Assembly: GCF_014489575.1 (NCBI RefSeq)
Contig: NZ_CP060789.1
Location: forward strand, 3,224,001 to 3,288,000
Source: Tessaracoccus defluvii
GTDB lineage: Bacteria; Actinomycetota; Actinomycetes; Propionibacteriales; Propionibacteriaceae
Direction: 5' to 3'
DNA length: 64,000 nt
The notes beneath the pieces are model-generated. The model was given only the letters and a program-made list of their open reading frames with translations. It ran no database searches and was not told where the DNA came from. Each line of letters opens with the position of its first letter. The first letter of the stretch is position 1. The position numbers were made by a program, and so were the translations under genes. This document shows positions 27,259 to 36,404 of this stretch, in pieces.

Positions 27259-27849
27259 ATGACCCAGGTTTTCACCATCGAACCCCGAACGGGTCAGGCG
27301 TTCGACGTCGCCAAGGGGCGGCGCGTCACCGTCACCGACCCCGAGGGCGGTCAGGTGGCCGACTTCTATGCCGAACGGCTGGGGCACCCGGCCGAGTTCA
27401 TCTCGCCCGGGGTGACGATCGACTGCAACGAGTCGCTGCGCCTCCGGGTCGGCGACGTGATCTACTCCACCCACTACCGGCCCCTGCTCAAGGTGCTCGC
27501 GGACGACGTCGGCGAGCACGACCTCCTGCATCCCTGCTGCCGCCCCGAGATGTACGAGTTCTTCTACGCCAACGGCGACGGGCACCCGAGTTGCCTCGAC
27601 AACATCAACTCCCTGCTGGCCCAGCCCCAGGCCGCCATCACTCCGGTGAATCTGTTCATGTTCACCGAGATCGGAATCGACGGCGCCATCAAGGTCAAGG
27701 CTCCGGTGTCCCGTCCGGGCGACTCGATCGTCCTCGAGGCGTTGGAGGATCTTCGCCTGGTGGTGGCCGCGTGCAGCGTCTCGGAGAGCGACTGCAATAG
27801 TGGCCGCTGCACCCCCATCCAGCTGACGATCGAGGAGCTGCCGGCGTGA
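27259..27849 (+). CDS. DUF1989 / urea carboxylase-associated family protein
   Basis: This 196-aa protein starts at ATG 27259 (GAGG 7 nt upstream; MTQVFTIEPRTGQAFDV is the usual family start). Conserved features include VTDPEGGQVADFYA, HDLLHPCCRPEMY and HPSCLDNINSLL, with Cys and His positions that suggest metal binding. In other bacteria the family sits with urea carboxylase or guanidine-related genes, where it is thought to help process carboxyguanidine. Here neither enzyme is nearby, so the substrate is unclear. It overlaps the GNAT gene (TGATG), indicating a two-gene operon. Confidence 0.8.
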   Translation: MTQVFTIEPRTGQAFDVAKGRRVTVTDPEGGQVADFYAERLGHPAEFISPGVTIDCNESLRLRVGDVIYSTHYRPLLKVLADDVGEHDLLHPCCRPEMYEFFYANGDGHPSCLDNINSLLAQPQAAITPVNLFMFTEIGIDGAIKVKAPVSRPGDSIVLEALEDLRLVVAACSVSESDCNSGRCTPIQLTIEELPA

Positions 27850-28334
27850 TGGAGATCCGTGCCTGCGACGCCGGTGACCTGGAGGTCCTGAACCGGGAAT
27901 GGCCGAGCAACGACGTCTGGGAGGGGCACATGCGGCGTCAGCTCACCGGCGAGGCGACGTTCCTTGTCGCCTGGGACGGCGATGAGCCGGTCGGGGTCGG
28001 GATGCTGCAGTGGAAAGGGTGCGCTGGCGAGAAGGCGCACGCGGCGCTTCCAGGTGCGGTCGAGGTCAACCACCTGCAGGTGCGGGAGTCACGTCGCGGG
28101 CAGGGCATCGGGACGGCCCTGGTCGCCGCGTTCGAGGAGTTGGCCCGCGGGCGGGGGATCACACAGATGGTCCTGGCCGTCGACGCGGACAACCCGGCGG
28201 CCCGGGCCCTCTACCTGCGCCTCGGTTACGAGGCCACCGGCGTGGTCGACACGTACACGTACTCCTACCGCGACGACGACGGCGTCGAGCGGCAGGCCAC
28301 CGAGGCGTCGGAGGCGCTGGTCAAGGAACTGTGA
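27849..28334 (+). CDS. GNAT-family N-acetyltransferase
   Basis: This 161-aa protein has the acetyl-CoA binding motif A (VNHLQVRESRRGQGIGTALVAAFEE) and motif B (VDADNPAARALYLRLGYEATG). It is a small cytoplasmic acyltransferase whose substrate cannot be predicted; coupling to the DUF1989 gene hints at a small amine or amino acid. ATG 27849 is preferred to GTG 27846 because it forms the TGATG overlap with the upstream stop. Its 3' end overlaps the convergent small gene by 14 nt. Confidence 0.85.
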   Translation: MEIRACDAGDLEVLNREWPSNDVWEGHMRRQLTGEATFLVAWDGDEPVGVGMLQWKGCAGEKAHAALPGAVEVNHLQVRESRRGQGIGTALVAAFEELARGRGITQMVLAVDADNPAARALYLRLGYEATGVVDTYTYSYRDDDGVERQATEASEALVKEL

Positions 28335-28596
28335 GCGATCCGGGGACCACGTACAGGACCTTCGCCCAGCCGTCGAAGTAGCCCCACGGCCGCAGCGCCC
28401 GGTCCCCGCGCCCAGCCCTCCCGGCCGCCCACCGGATCAGCTCCGGCCACCGTTCCTCGACCTCGGGGAGCTCGTCGGCGTACTCGAGCCAGAGTCCGTA
28501 GCGCTCGGCGCGGGCGATCGCAGCCCCGTTAGCGAAGCCGCCTGCCCGGGAGCGCAGGAGCAGGTAGACGTGCCGATGGCCGAGGATCTCCTGCAC
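28321..28596 (-). CDS. Small protein of unknown function, last gene of ketosynthase operon
   Basis: This 91-aa protein starts at GTG 28596, 10 nt after the stop of the FabH-like gene, with GAGG upstream. It contains no recognised motif; the C-terminus RPWGYFDGWAKVLYVVPGSL is aromatic-rich and the middle is acidic. I do not recognise the family. Spacing and strand argue that it is part of the reductase-MBL-ligase-ketosynthase operon, perhaps as an accessory or acyl-carrier-interacting protein. Confidence 0.55.
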   Translation of the reverse strand: MQEILGHRHVYLLLRSRAGGFANGAAIARAERYGLWLEYADELPEVEERWPELIRWAAGRAGRGDRALRPWGYFDGWAKVLYVVPGSLTVP

Positions 28597-28606
28597 GGCC
28601 GCGTCC

Positions 28607-29551
28607 TCAGAGCTGCAGCAGGAGCGCGTTCGCCGTCAGCCCCGCCGCCGTCCCACACAGCAGCACCCGGCTCCCCGGCCCCACCTTGCCCTCGTCCCAC
28701 GCCCGCGCCAGCGCGAACGGCACCGAGGCCGACACCATGTTCCCGAAGTCCCGCAAGTAGTTGGCGTAACGGCCCTCCGGGACGCCGATCCTGCGCATGA
28801 TCAGCGGCAGCGCCCGGCTCGCCTGGTGCGGGATGACGTAGTCGATCTCCTCCACCGACGTCCCCGCCTTCGCGAAGAACCGCTCGAAGAACCCCGGCAG
28901 CACCCGCGAGGCGGAGAAGAGCACGGCGCGGCCGTTCATGTCGAAGCGGTAGTCCCCGTCGGTCTCCGGCGTGAAGTCGCGGCCCGGCAGCCAGCTCCCG
29001 CCGCCTCGCAGTTCCGTCTCGTGCGCGAACCTCGGCCACGTCTGCTGCAGCGACGCCACCACGCCCACGCCCGCATCCTCATTAGACGGCGACGACACGA
29101 CCATCGCGACCGCCGCATCCGAGAACAGCTCGAAGCTCTCCCGCTGCTCCGGGTTCAGGAACTGCGCCCCGACGTCGCCCGCCACGATCAGGATCCGCCG
29201 GTACTCGCCGTCGCGCAGGTACCGCGACGCCACGTCCAGCGCCGTGATGAAGCTCGTGCAGGTGGAGTTGACGTCGAGCGCCGCGCACTGGGCCTCCGGC
29301 GCGATCTGCTCCTGCACCAGGGCCGCAGTGCAGGGGATCGGCTGCACATCGCCCGCCGTCGCCCCGATGAGGCAGTCGATGTCGTTCGGCCCGACACCGG
29401 CCGCGGCGAGCGCCCGACCCGCCGCGTCGACCAGCATCGACAGGTGCTCGACCGGCGCCCCCGCCCGGTACCGGGTCTCCGCGCCGAATGTCACGGTCGT
29501 CGAAGGAAGACAGACGCCATAGCCGTCGATCTGCAGACCGCGCACGGTCAT
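28607..29551 (-). CDS. 3-oxoacyl-ACP synthase III (FabH/OleA-like thiolase fold)
   Basis: This 314-aa protein has a full catalytic triad: Cys98 in VNSTCTSF, His in VIPHQASRAL and Asn in DFGNMVSASVPFAL. It therefore should condense acyl thioesters. The family holds both fatty-acid FabH and specialised synthases such as OleA. The gene is outside any fatty-acid cluster and overlaps the ligase gene by ATGA, so a specialised lipid or secondary-metabolite role is more likely. It acts in the cytoplasm on acyl-CoA or acyl-ACP. Confidence 0.88.
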   Translation of the reverse strand: MTVRGLQIDGYGVCLPSTTVTFGAETRYRAGAPVEHLSMLVDAAGRALAAAGVGPNDIDCLIGATAGDVQPIPCTAALVQEQIAPEAQCAALDVNSTCTSFITALDVASRYLRDGEYRRILIVAGDVGAQFLNPEQRESFELFSDAAVAMVVSSPSNEDAGVGVVASLQQTWPRFAHETELRGGGSWLPGRDFTPETDGDYRFDMNGRAVLFSASRVLPGFFERFFAKAGTSVEEIDYVIPHQASRALPLIMRRIGVPEGRYANYLRDFGNMVSASVPFALARAWDEGKVGPGSRVLLCGTAAGLTANALLLQL

Positions 29552-30822
29552 GGCAACCTCTCCACCCGCCGCAACTTGCGGCTCGGGTCATGCTCGAAGG
29601 GGGCGACGGTGATCCGGACGTCGGCGACCCCCTGGACGGCGAACAACCGCCGCAGCTCCACGACGACGGCGTCCGCCGCGTCCCCGGAGGGGGGATCGAG
29701 CTCGACCCGAACCTCCGCCGCACCCGTCTGGACCACGCGGTACTCGACGACTCCGTCGGCATAGGCGACGGCGCGGGTCACCAGGTCCGCGTAGACGGGC
29801 ACCGTGGTGCCGTCGCGCCCGGCGAGCCGCAGCACGTCGTCCTCCCGCCCCTCGATCCGCTCCAGCGCGGTCATGGCGCTCCCACACGGGCAGGGGCTCT
29901 CGCGCAGCACGAGCACGTCGCCCATGCGGTAGCGCACGATCGGCTGCGTCCGACGGCGGAAGTCGGTGATCACCGGCACGAAGCGCCGCTCGTCCAGGTG
30001 CTCCCGCTCGACGTGGACGATGTCCTCGTTCAGGTGCAGCGTCCCCGCCTCGCAGGTGTGGCCGAGGAACCCCTCGGTGCACTGGTAGATCTGGTGGACG
30101 AGCGGGACACCGAACCCCTCGCGGATCCGCTCCTCGTCCAGCGGCGTCAGCACCTCGGCCACCGAGTACACCTTCGCCGGTGAGATCCGCAGCGACCCGT
30201 CCGCGACGGCGTCGACCAGCCCCCGCAGCACCGACGGCGGCCCCACCAGGATCGTCGGATCCAACTCGGTGAGCCGGTCGACATGCTCGGCCACCGGGCG
30301 GAACGTGTCGAAGTACTCGAACCGCACGGTCCGCGACCCCACCGTCTCGTACAGGTCGCCGCCGGCCCGCAGGAACAGCGCGATCCGCTGCCCGCGCAGC
30401 CGGGGAAGCGTCCTCGCCAGGACGGTGCCCGCCCACTGCGCCCGCTCCCGCGGGCTGACGAGGAACAGGCCGCGATGCCCGCTGGTGCCGGTCGACAGTC
30501 CGATCGTGCAGCCGTGCAGCTCCGCATCGAAGGTGCGGCTCCGTTCCGCGGCGATCGCGAGTGCCATGGCCTCGTCGCGGTCCACGGGCACCGTCACGAG
30601 CTCGTTGAAGTGGGCCATCATCGAGGCCTTGTCCAGCACGGGCAGGTCGGAGAGATCCCCCGCGGGGAGCCGCCCGAACCAGGCCGACCTGCGACGCAGG
30701 AACCGCAGCTGGCTACGCAGGATGCGCCGCTGGAACCGCTCAAGCCGCGGGCGGCTGCGAAAAGAGGTCAGCCAGCGGGCCCGCGCGTACCAGGCGGCGA
30801 TGCGCAGGGTCTCGGTGCTCAC
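29548..30822 (-). CDS. F390 synthetase-like / phenylacetate-CoA ligase-like adenylating enzyme
   Basis: This 424-aa protein has the ANL-type phosphate-binding loop GLSTGTSGHRGLFLVS, VYSVAEVLTPLDEERI, IYQCTEGFLGH, and the adenylation signature PIVRYRMGDVLVL followed by a CPCG knuckle. It belongs to the CoF390-synthetase/PaaK branch. It should activate a carboxylate as the acyl-AMP, possibly for thioester or lactone formation. Start GTG 30822 overlaps the MBL stop (GTGA) and the stop overlaps the ketosynthase start (ATGA), so expression is tightly coupled. Substrate unknown. Confidence 0.85.
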   Translation of the reverse strand: MSTETLRIAAWYARARWLTSFRSRPRLERFQRRILRSQLRFLRRRSAWFGRLPAGDLSDLPVLDKASMMAHFNELVTVPVDRDEAMALAIAAERSRTFDAELHGCTIGLSTGTSGHRGLFLVSPRERAQWAGTVLARTLPRLRGQRIALFLRAGGDLYETVGSRTVRFEYFDTFRPVAEHVDRLTELDPTILVGPPSVLRGLVDAVADGSLRISPAKVYSVAEVLTPLDEERIREGFGVPLVHQIYQCTEGFLGHTCEAGTLHLNEDIVHVEREHLDERRFVPVITDFRRRTQPIVRYRMGDVLVLRESPCPCGSAMTALERIEGREDDVLRLAGRDGTTVPVYADLVTRAVAYADGVVEYRVVQTGAAEVRVELDPPSGDAADAVVVELRRLFAVQGVADVRITVAPFEHDPSRKLRRVERLP

Positions 30823-31610
30823 GGCAGCAGCCTCGCCTCGGGGTAGGCGTCGTGTGCGAGGCAGACCCGGAGCCCGGCGGTCTCGAAGTCACGCAACCCT
30901 GCCGCCGTCTCCGCGTACGCGACGGCGTCGTCCTGGATCAGCCGGGGCAGGCACCGCATCGCGGGGATCTCGTCGACCAGATCGGCGCCCCAGGCCGCAT
31001 CGCCGGCCAGCAGCACCCGCGACTCGACGACGGCGCCGACATGCCCGCGCGCGTGGCCGGGAAGCGACGCGATCAGGTAGCTCCCGTCGCCCAGCAGGTC
31101 GTGCGCGGGGACGGTGAGGGGCCCGATGCGGTGCGGCACGAAGGCCTCCGACGTCAGCACGGTGCGGGGCGCGGAGGCGAACCAGTCGGGCAGCAGACCT
31201 CGCAGGATCCCCTCCTTCAACCGGGGCGCCGCGAGCGACTCGGCGATGCCGGCCGACAGGATGAACCGGGCTGCGGGGAAGTACCGGACCCCGCCCAGGT
31301 GATCCGGGTGCGCGTGCGAGAGGACGACGTGTGTCACCTCGTCAGGGTCGACGCCGGCGCGCCGCAGCTGCGCGTCGATCGTCTCGCCGGGGCGGACGAC
31401 CGGCGGCACGAGCCGGCTGTACAGCCAGGCCGCCGGCCCTGCCGAGGCCGTGTCCGGCGCGTAGCCCGTGTCGAAGAGGACGGTGGCGGCGGGGGAGCGG
31501 TACAGGAACGCGCCTGCCGGGAAGGAACGGACCTGGCGCGGGGCGCCGCGGAACAACAGGGCGAGGGCGTGCGACGTGGTGCCGCAGGCGAAGTGGTCCA
31601 GCGTGCCCAT
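30819..31610 (-). CDS. MBL-fold metallo-hydrolase (AHL-lactonase-like)
   Basis: This 263-aa protein has the metal-binding motif LSHAHPDHLGG, the later histidine in LPGHARGHVG and the bridging aspartate in LLAGDAAWGADL, so a dinuclear zinc site is likely. The family includes lactonases and thioesterase-like hydrolases. In this operon it could hydrolyse an acyl thioester or a lactone made by the neighbouring ligase. ATG 31610 lies 2 nt after the reductase stop. Confidence 0.87.
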   Translation of the reverse strand: MGTLDHFACGTTSHALALLFRGAPRQVRSFPAGAFLYRSPAATVLFDTGYAPDTASAGPAAWLYSRLVPPVVRPGETIDAQLRRAGVDPDEVTHVVLSHAHPDHLGGVRYFPAARFILSAGIAESLAAPRLKEGILRGLLPDWFASAPRTVLTSEAFVPHRIGPLTVPAHDLLGDGSYLIASLPGHARGHVGAVVESRVLLAGDAAWGADLVDEIPAMRCLPRLIQDDAVAYAETAAGLRDFETAGLRVCLAHDAYPEARLLP

Positions 31611-31612
31611 CG

Positions 31613-32611
31613 TCAGTGCCCCCGTCGGGTGGCTCGGGTCGCGGCGAAGGCCGCCAGCGCGTCGTCGAGGCTGACGCGTGGCACATACCCCAGGTCGGCG
31701 CGGGCCCGCGAGATGTCGAGGGTCTGCGAGTAGGCGATCGTCGTCAGCGTGTACCGGGTCAGCGGCGGCTCCGGGTATCCGGGAAGGACGGCGTAGAGCT
31801 TCTCGAGGACGGCCGCGAGCGGGTAGAGGACCCGGATCGAGACCCGCCGGTAGCGGGGAGTCTCGCCGACGAGGGTCAGCAACCGGTCAAGGAGCTCCCG
31901 GAACGGTCGGGGATCGCCGTTGGTGATGTTGTACGCCTGGCCGTGGGCGTTCGCGTGCTCGAGGGCGAGGCGGGCGGCCAGGGCGACGTTCTCGACGGCG
32001 GTGAGGTCGACGAGGTTGGTTCCTTCGCGGAACAGGGGGACGCCGATGCGACGGTGTACGTCGAGCAGGCGCGGCGCGAGGCTCGGGTCGCCGGCACCGA
32101 TGAGCCCGCGCGGCCGGAGGATGACCGCCTCCGGCACCGAGCCGTCGGCGACCGCTGCGCGCACCAGTTCCTCGGCGCGGAGCTTCGAGGCGATGTAGTG
32201 GTTCAGGCGGTTGCCGGGGTCGACGTCGTCCTCGGAGATGTCGAGCCTGTCGGCGGCCTGCGAGTACACGCTGGGCGAGGAGACGAACACGATGCGCCGG
32301 ACGCCGTTGCGGCGGGCCGCCTCGATGACGGCGGCGGTGCCGTCGACGTTGGCCTCCCGGAAGTCGGCCCAGCGGCCCCACGGCGACGACAGGGCGGCGC
32401 AGTGCACGATCGCGTCGACGCCCTGCAACGGCGCGGTGGGGAGGGCGGCGAGCGGTGCCGCGAGGGTGTCGACGCCGAGACCCGCAAGCCGTCCGGCGTC
32501 GCGTCCGTTGGCGAGCACCCGGTAGCCGGCGGAGGTGAGTTCGGTGACCACGTGGCCGCCCAGGAATCCGCTGGCTCCGGTCACGAGCACCTGCGGGGAT
32601 TCGTGCGTCAC
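31613..32611 (-). CDS. NAD(P)-dependent epimerase/reductase (extended SDR, OleD-like)
   Basis: This 332-aa protein has the Rossmann motif VTGASGFLGGHVV, the catalytic S/Y/K positions in SSPSVY, HYIASKLRAEELV, and RPRGLIGAGDPS. The closest described relatives by motif are 3-beta-hydroxysteroid dehydrogenases and OleD, the 2-alkyl-3-oxoalkanoate reductase. It would reduce the beta-keto product of the ketosynthase. Start GTG 32611 is chosen over an upstream TTG at 32641 because it opens directly on the Rossmann strand. It is the first gene of the operon and divergent from the glycosyltransferase, with 43 bp between starts. Confidence 0.85.
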   Translation of the reverse strand: MTHESPQVLVTGASGFLGGHVVTELTSAGYRVLANGRDAGRLAGLGVDTLAAPLAALPTAPLQGVDAIVHCAALSSPWGRWADFREANVDGTAAVIEAARRNGVRRIVFVSSPSVYSQAADRLDISEDDVDPGNRLNHYIASKLRAEELVRAAVADGSVPEAVILRPRGLIGAGDPSLAPRLLDVHRRIGVPLFREGTNLVDLTAVENVALAARLALEHANAHGQAYNITNGDPRPFRELLDRLLTLVGETPRYRRVSIRVLYPLAAVLEKLYAVLPGYPEPPLTRYTLTTIAYSQTLDISRARADLGYVPRVSLDDALAAFAATRATRRGH

Positions 32612-32654
32612 GGCCGACAGCTTAGGCGGACCGTCAGTCAACTACAGTCGGCCG

Positions 32655-33869
32655 GTGCGCATCGTGATGGTCACCGACTACTACCTGCCGACGCTCGGCG
32701 GTGTCCAGACCCTCGTCAAGGCACATAAGGAGGCGCTGGAGCGCGCCGGCCACACCGTCGTGGTCGCGTGTCCGCTGGCCGAACCCTCCGCGGATCCATC
32801 GGTCGTCGCGCTGCCAATATCCCCGGTCTTCAACCCGGACGGCTACCCGTTCACGTGGCCCTACGCGCGGACCGAGCAGGTGCTGCGCGAGGCGCTGATC
32901 GACGCTGACATCGTCCACGTCCACAGCGAGATGATCGGGGCGATCGCCGGGCTTCGGGTGGCCCGCGAGCTCGGCATCCCCATCGTCCAGACGATGCACG
33001 GCCGCATCGACGTCTACACGGCCAGCGTGCTGCCCCTGCCGTCGGTCACGACGATCCCGCTGGCCTGGCTGCACCGGCGGCGGATCCCGCACGTCGCGCC
33101 CATCGCGGGAGGCGAACGGTTCACCTCCACCCGGCTGGCGCGGCGCATGTGGCGCCTCATGGTGAACCAGGCGAACTACGCCGACCACGTCATCGTGCCG
33201 TCGGCCCATTTCGCCGCGAAGCTGCGCGGGCAGGGAGTCACCTCGCCGCTGACGGTGCTGTCGAACGGGCTCGAGGACAGCGTGCTCGACCAGCTCACCG
33301 GGGCGCGTCCGCGCGTACCCGACGGCGGCCTGCGCGTGATGTGGTGCGGGCGGGTCTCGCCCGAGAAGCGCCCCGAAGTCCTGATCGAGGCGCTGGCTCA
33401 GCTGCCCGGATCGGTGACGGCCGACCTCTACGGGGAGGGGCTCGCGCTGGCCGCGACCCGGCGCCTCATCGGCCGGCTCGGTCTGGCGGGCCGCGTGCGG
33501 CTCCACGGCGCCGTCCCGCAGAGCGAGGTCCTCGCCGCGTCGCTCGACCACGACGTGTTCGTCTCCACCTCGTACGACTTCGACAACCAGCCGATGGTCA
33601 TCCTGGAGGCCATCGCCAGCGGACTGCCGGTGGTGATCAGCGACCCGGACCTCGGCGAAAGCATCCCCGACGGTGGCTTCGTGGCGACGGCGGAGCCGAC
33701 GGCCACCGCCCTGGCGGCCGAGCTGCGGAGGCTGCTCGACACGCCGGAGCGTGTGACGGCGATGAGTCGCGCCCTGCTCGCCGACGCGGGCGGCGCGGCC
33801 CAGCAGACCCACCTCGATGGGCTGCTCGCCGTCTACCGCGGGCTGCTCGCCAGCCGCAGCAACGCCTGA
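32655..33869 (+). CDS. Glycosyltransferase family 4 (GT-B) protein
   Basis: This 404-aa protein begins MRIVMVTDYYLPTLGGVQTLV and has the GT4 donor site (CGRVSPEKRPEVLIEAL, DVFVSTSYDFDNQPMVILEAIASGLPVV with the E-x7-E motif). It probably adds a hexose to a lipid or surface glycan at the cytoplasmic membrane face. A TACAGT hexamer (32643-32648) 6 nt before GTG 32655 suggests a leaderless transcript. It is divergent from the reductase of the ketosynthase operon, so the two may share regulation, and its 3' end overlaps arsA by 37 nt. Confidence 0.88.
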   Translation: MRIVMVTDYYLPTLGGVQTLVKAHKEALERAGHTVVVACPLAEPSADPSVVALPISPVFNPDGYPFTWPYARTEQVLREALIDADIVHVHSEMIGAIAGLRVARELGIPIVQTMHGRIDVYTASVLPLPSVTTIPLAWLHRRRIPHVAPIAGGERFTSTRLARRMWRLMVNQANYADHVIVPSAHFAAKLRGQGVTSPLTVLSNGLEDSVLDQLTGARPRVPDGGLRVMWCGRVSPEKRPEVLIEALAQLPGSVTADLYGEGLALAATRRLIGRLGLAGRVRLHGAVPQSEVLAASLDHDVFVSTSYDFDNQPMVILEAIASGLPVVISDPDLGESIPDGGFVATAEPTATALAAELRRLLDTPERVTAMSRALLADAGGAAQQTHLDGLLAVYRGLLASRSNA

Positions 33870-35596
33870 GCCCCCGTCGGCTCCTCCACCAGCAGCGGAA
33901 TCATCGCCAACCGTCGGGCCAACGAGTCGGCCGCCTCGATGTGCGGCGTCTCCGTCGCCGCCCGCGCAGCGAGCAGCGGGTGCCGGGTGCCCGTCGGCGT
34001 GAGGGCCTGGTTGACCACCCACCCCCACGGCGTGATCCCGGCCCGCCGCAGGTCGGCGTCCAGGTCGGCCGCCTCCTGCACCGGAGTGGCATCCGGAAGC
34101 GTGACGATCAGGACACGGGTGAGGTCGGGATCCTGGAGGCGCATCAGCGGGGTGACGACCCTGGCGTCGTCGCCCAGGCCGCGGACGATCTCGCGGTGGT
34201 ACGAGCCGGTGGCATCCATCAGCAGCAGCGTGTGGCCCGTCGGTGCGGTGTCGATGACGACGAACTCCCGCCGTGCCCGCGCCACGAGGTGCGAGAACTC
34301 GCCGAACACGGCGACCTCCTCCGTGCAGGGGGAGCGGAGATCCTCGAGGAGCTGCGCCCGGCCTTCCTCGTCGAGACGGGCCCCCTTGGTGGCGAGCACA
34401 CGGTCCCTGTAGGCCTGGGTCGCGGCCGCGGGGTCGATGCGCGACACCGTCAGGTTGTCGTCGGAGCCGCCGTCCAGGGTCTGGTCGAGGTGGCCTGCGG
34501 GGTCCGTGGTGGAGAGGTGGACCCGCTTGCCGCGCGCGGCCAGCGCCAGCGCGATGGCAGCCGCCGTCGTCGTCTTGCCGACCCCGCCCTTGCCCATGCA
34601 CATGACCAGGCCGTGATCGTGGGCGGCGAGCTCGTCCACCAGTTCCCCCAGCGATCCGCCGACACCATCGGCGAGGGGAGCGTCGGCGGGGTCTGACGGG
34701 CCCGGGGCGGCGTCAGTCAGCAGTGTCCGGACCGCGTCGACGCCGACGATGCCGGCCGCCCGCAGCGGGATCCGTGACGTGGCGAGCCCGGCGAGCGTCG
34801 GAGGCAGCGTCGCCAGCGCCTCCTGTTCCCTCGCGACGACGGCGCCCGCGAGGAGGTCGCCGTCGACAGCCGTGTCCAGGATGCCGTTGATGGCGAGGTG
34901 CTGCTGCGTGATGCCGACGGCGGCGAGCTCCTCGGCGGTGCGGGCGGCCTCCTCGAGGGTGGAGCGTTGAGCCCGCGCAACGAGGACGAGCCGGGTCAGG
35001 GTCGGGTCGCCGAGCCTCGCCAGCGCGGCCGCGTACCGGCTGCGGGTCTTGTCGAGGCCAGCCATGGGGCCGAGGCAGGAGGCGTCACCCTTGCCCTCGT
35101 CGAGGAAGCTCGTCCACTCGCCGGGGAGTTGCAGCAGGCGGATCGTGTGGCCGGTCGGGGCGGTGTCGAAGACGATGTGGTCGAAGCCGGCCGTGGCGGC
35201 GTCGTCTGCCAGGAGGTCGGTGAACTCGTTGAACGAGGCGATCTCTGTGGTGCACGAGCCGGAGAGCTGCTCGGTGATCCCGGCGAGCTCGGCCTCAGGC
35301 AGCAGGCCGCGGACGGGGCCGATGATCGCCTCGCGGTAGGCCGCGGCCGCGGCCTCCGGGTCGATCTCGACGGCGGTGAGACCCGGCACCGTCGCGACGG
35401 CGGTCGGCCGACTGCCGATGGGCTGGCCCAACACCTGGGCCACGTTGGAGGCGGGGTCCGTGGAGACGAGCAGGACGCGGCGGCCGTCGTCAGCGAGGCG
35501 GGTTGCGGTCGCACAGGCGAGCGACGTCTTGCCGACACCTCCCTTGCCCGTGAAGAAAACGAACCGGGGGAGCGAATCCAGGAATGCGTGGGGCAT
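33833..35596 (-). CDS. arsA: ArsA arsenite/antimonite pump ATPase (two ATPase halves)
   Basis: This 587-aa protein is a tandem duplication with two P-loops, FTGKGGVGKTSLA and CMGKGGVGKTTTA, each followed by the DTAPTGHT switch motif. Central cysteines (SGSCTTEIASF and RSPCTEEVAVF) are in positions used for As(III) sensing. It normally energises an ArsB or Acr3 carrier at the membrane with ArsD as arsenite donor. No carrier gene lies in this window. ATG 35596 follows the arsC-arsD stop by 3 nt. Length and motifs are complete. Confidence 0.93.
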   Translation of the reverse strand: MPHAFLDSLPRFVFFTGKGGVGKTSLACATATRLADDGRRVLLVSTDPASNVAQVLGQPIGSRPTAVATVPGLTAVEIDPEAAAAAYREAIIGPVRGLLPEAELAGITEQLSGSCTTEIASFNEFTDLLADDAATAGFDHIVFDTAPTGHTIRLLQLPGEWTSFLDEGKGDASCLGPMAGLDKTRSRYAAALARLGDPTLTRLVLVARAQRSTLEEAARTAEELAAVGITQQHLAINGILDTAVDGDLLAGAVVAREQEALATLPPTLAGLATSRIPLRAAGIVGVDAVRTLLTDAAPGPSDPADAPLADGVGGSLGELVDELAAHDHGLVMCMGKGGVGKTTTAAAIALALAARGKRVHLSTTDPAGHLDQTLDGGSDDNLTVSRIDPAAATQAYRDRVLATKGARLDEEGRAQLLEDLRSPCTEEVAVFGEFSHLVARARREFVVIDTAPTGHTLLLMDATGSYHREIVRGLGDDARVVTPLMRLQDPDLTRVLIVTLPDATPVQEAADLDADLRRAGITPWGWVVNQALTPTGTRHPLLAARAATETPHIEAADSLARRLAMIPLLVEEPTGAQALLRLASSPR

Positions 35597-35599
35597 GGG

Positions 35600-36355
35600 T
35601 CAGCAGCACCCGCGTGTCGGCGTCAGGCCCAGGTCGCCGCCCAGACCGGCAAGGCGACGTAGTTCGGCGCGGTCGGGGTAGCGGCCCGTCGCCACGGTGA
35701 TCTGGTCGACCAGCACGAGCGGGAGGCCAGCGGACCCCGCGACCTGCAGGAATCCGGCCACCACCGGGTTCTCCGCGAACGCGGACGGATCGTTGGCGAG
35801 GTTCCGTCGTTCGATGTCGACGCCCTCGCGCCGCAGGTGCTCGAGGTCCGCGGTGAACGCGACCAGGGCCTCGTCGACGTCGGTTCCACACACCCCGGTG
35901 TTGCAGCAGAGCGCCGGCTCGAACACCCGGATCTGCGGGCCGCGGCGTCCTGTCAGCTCCTCGTAAAGGGTCTCGACGCGGGAGGCGATGTCAGCGACCA
36001 CCAGGCGCATCCTCTCCATGCCCTCGATCCCGCGCGACGACGGCTCGTCCGTGATCCAGGTCTCGATCCTGCCGTGCATCCCGGCGACGGGTTCCACGAC
36101 GGCCTCTGTGCCAAGGACGACGACCCGGTCGAAACCCGCCACCTCGGCGGGGTCGAGGAGTCGGGGCGTCATTCCGGCCATGGATGCGCCGAGTTCGGCC
36201 ACCGCGGCGGCCGCCTCCTCGTTGACGACGGAGCCGGGCCTGGTGCCGGCCGACGCGACGTCGACTCCACCCAGCTTCCGCATCAGCGCGGCCGCGATCT
36301 GCGACTTGCCGCCGTTCTTCACGCAGACGAACAGCACCGATGGCTGACCGCTCAT
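35600..36355 (-). CDS. ArsC-ArsD fusion: arsenate reductase joined to arsenite metallochaperone
   Basis: This 251-aa protein has two domains. Residues 1-125 are a low-molecular-weight phosphatase-type arsenate reductase (SVLFVCVKNGGKSQIAAALM; the loop has K where protein phosphatases have R, as in mycothiol-dependent actinobacterial ArsC). Residues about 135-250 are ArsD: IRVFEPALCCNTGVCG carries the C-C and C ligands, and a CC pair ends the protein. Arsenate would be reduced and the As(III) passed to ArsA by the same chain. ATG 36355 is chosen over the upstream 36394 because GGAGG lies 6 nt before it. Confidence 0.88.
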   Translation of the reverse strand: MSGQPSVLFVCVKNGGKSQIAAALMRKLGGVDVASAGTRPGSVVNEEAAAAVAELGASMAGMTPRLLDPAEVAGFDRVVVLGTEAVVEPVAGMHGRIETWITDEPSSRGIEGMERMRLVVADIASRVETLYEELTGRRGPQIRVFEPALCCNTGVCGTDVDEALVAFTADLEHLRREGVDIERRNLANDPSAFAENPVVAGFLQVAGSAGLPLVLVDQITVATGRYPDRAELRRLAGLGGDLGLTPTRGCC

Positions 36356-36404
36356 CACAACCTCCATGTATCGAGAATCATCTATACGAGGCATTCAAGC
36401 GCTC

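Noticed and set aside
32611-32641. Upstream TTG start for the SDR reductase
   Set aside because: It would leave only 13 bp to the divergent glycosyltransferase start and adds ten residues not typical of the family.
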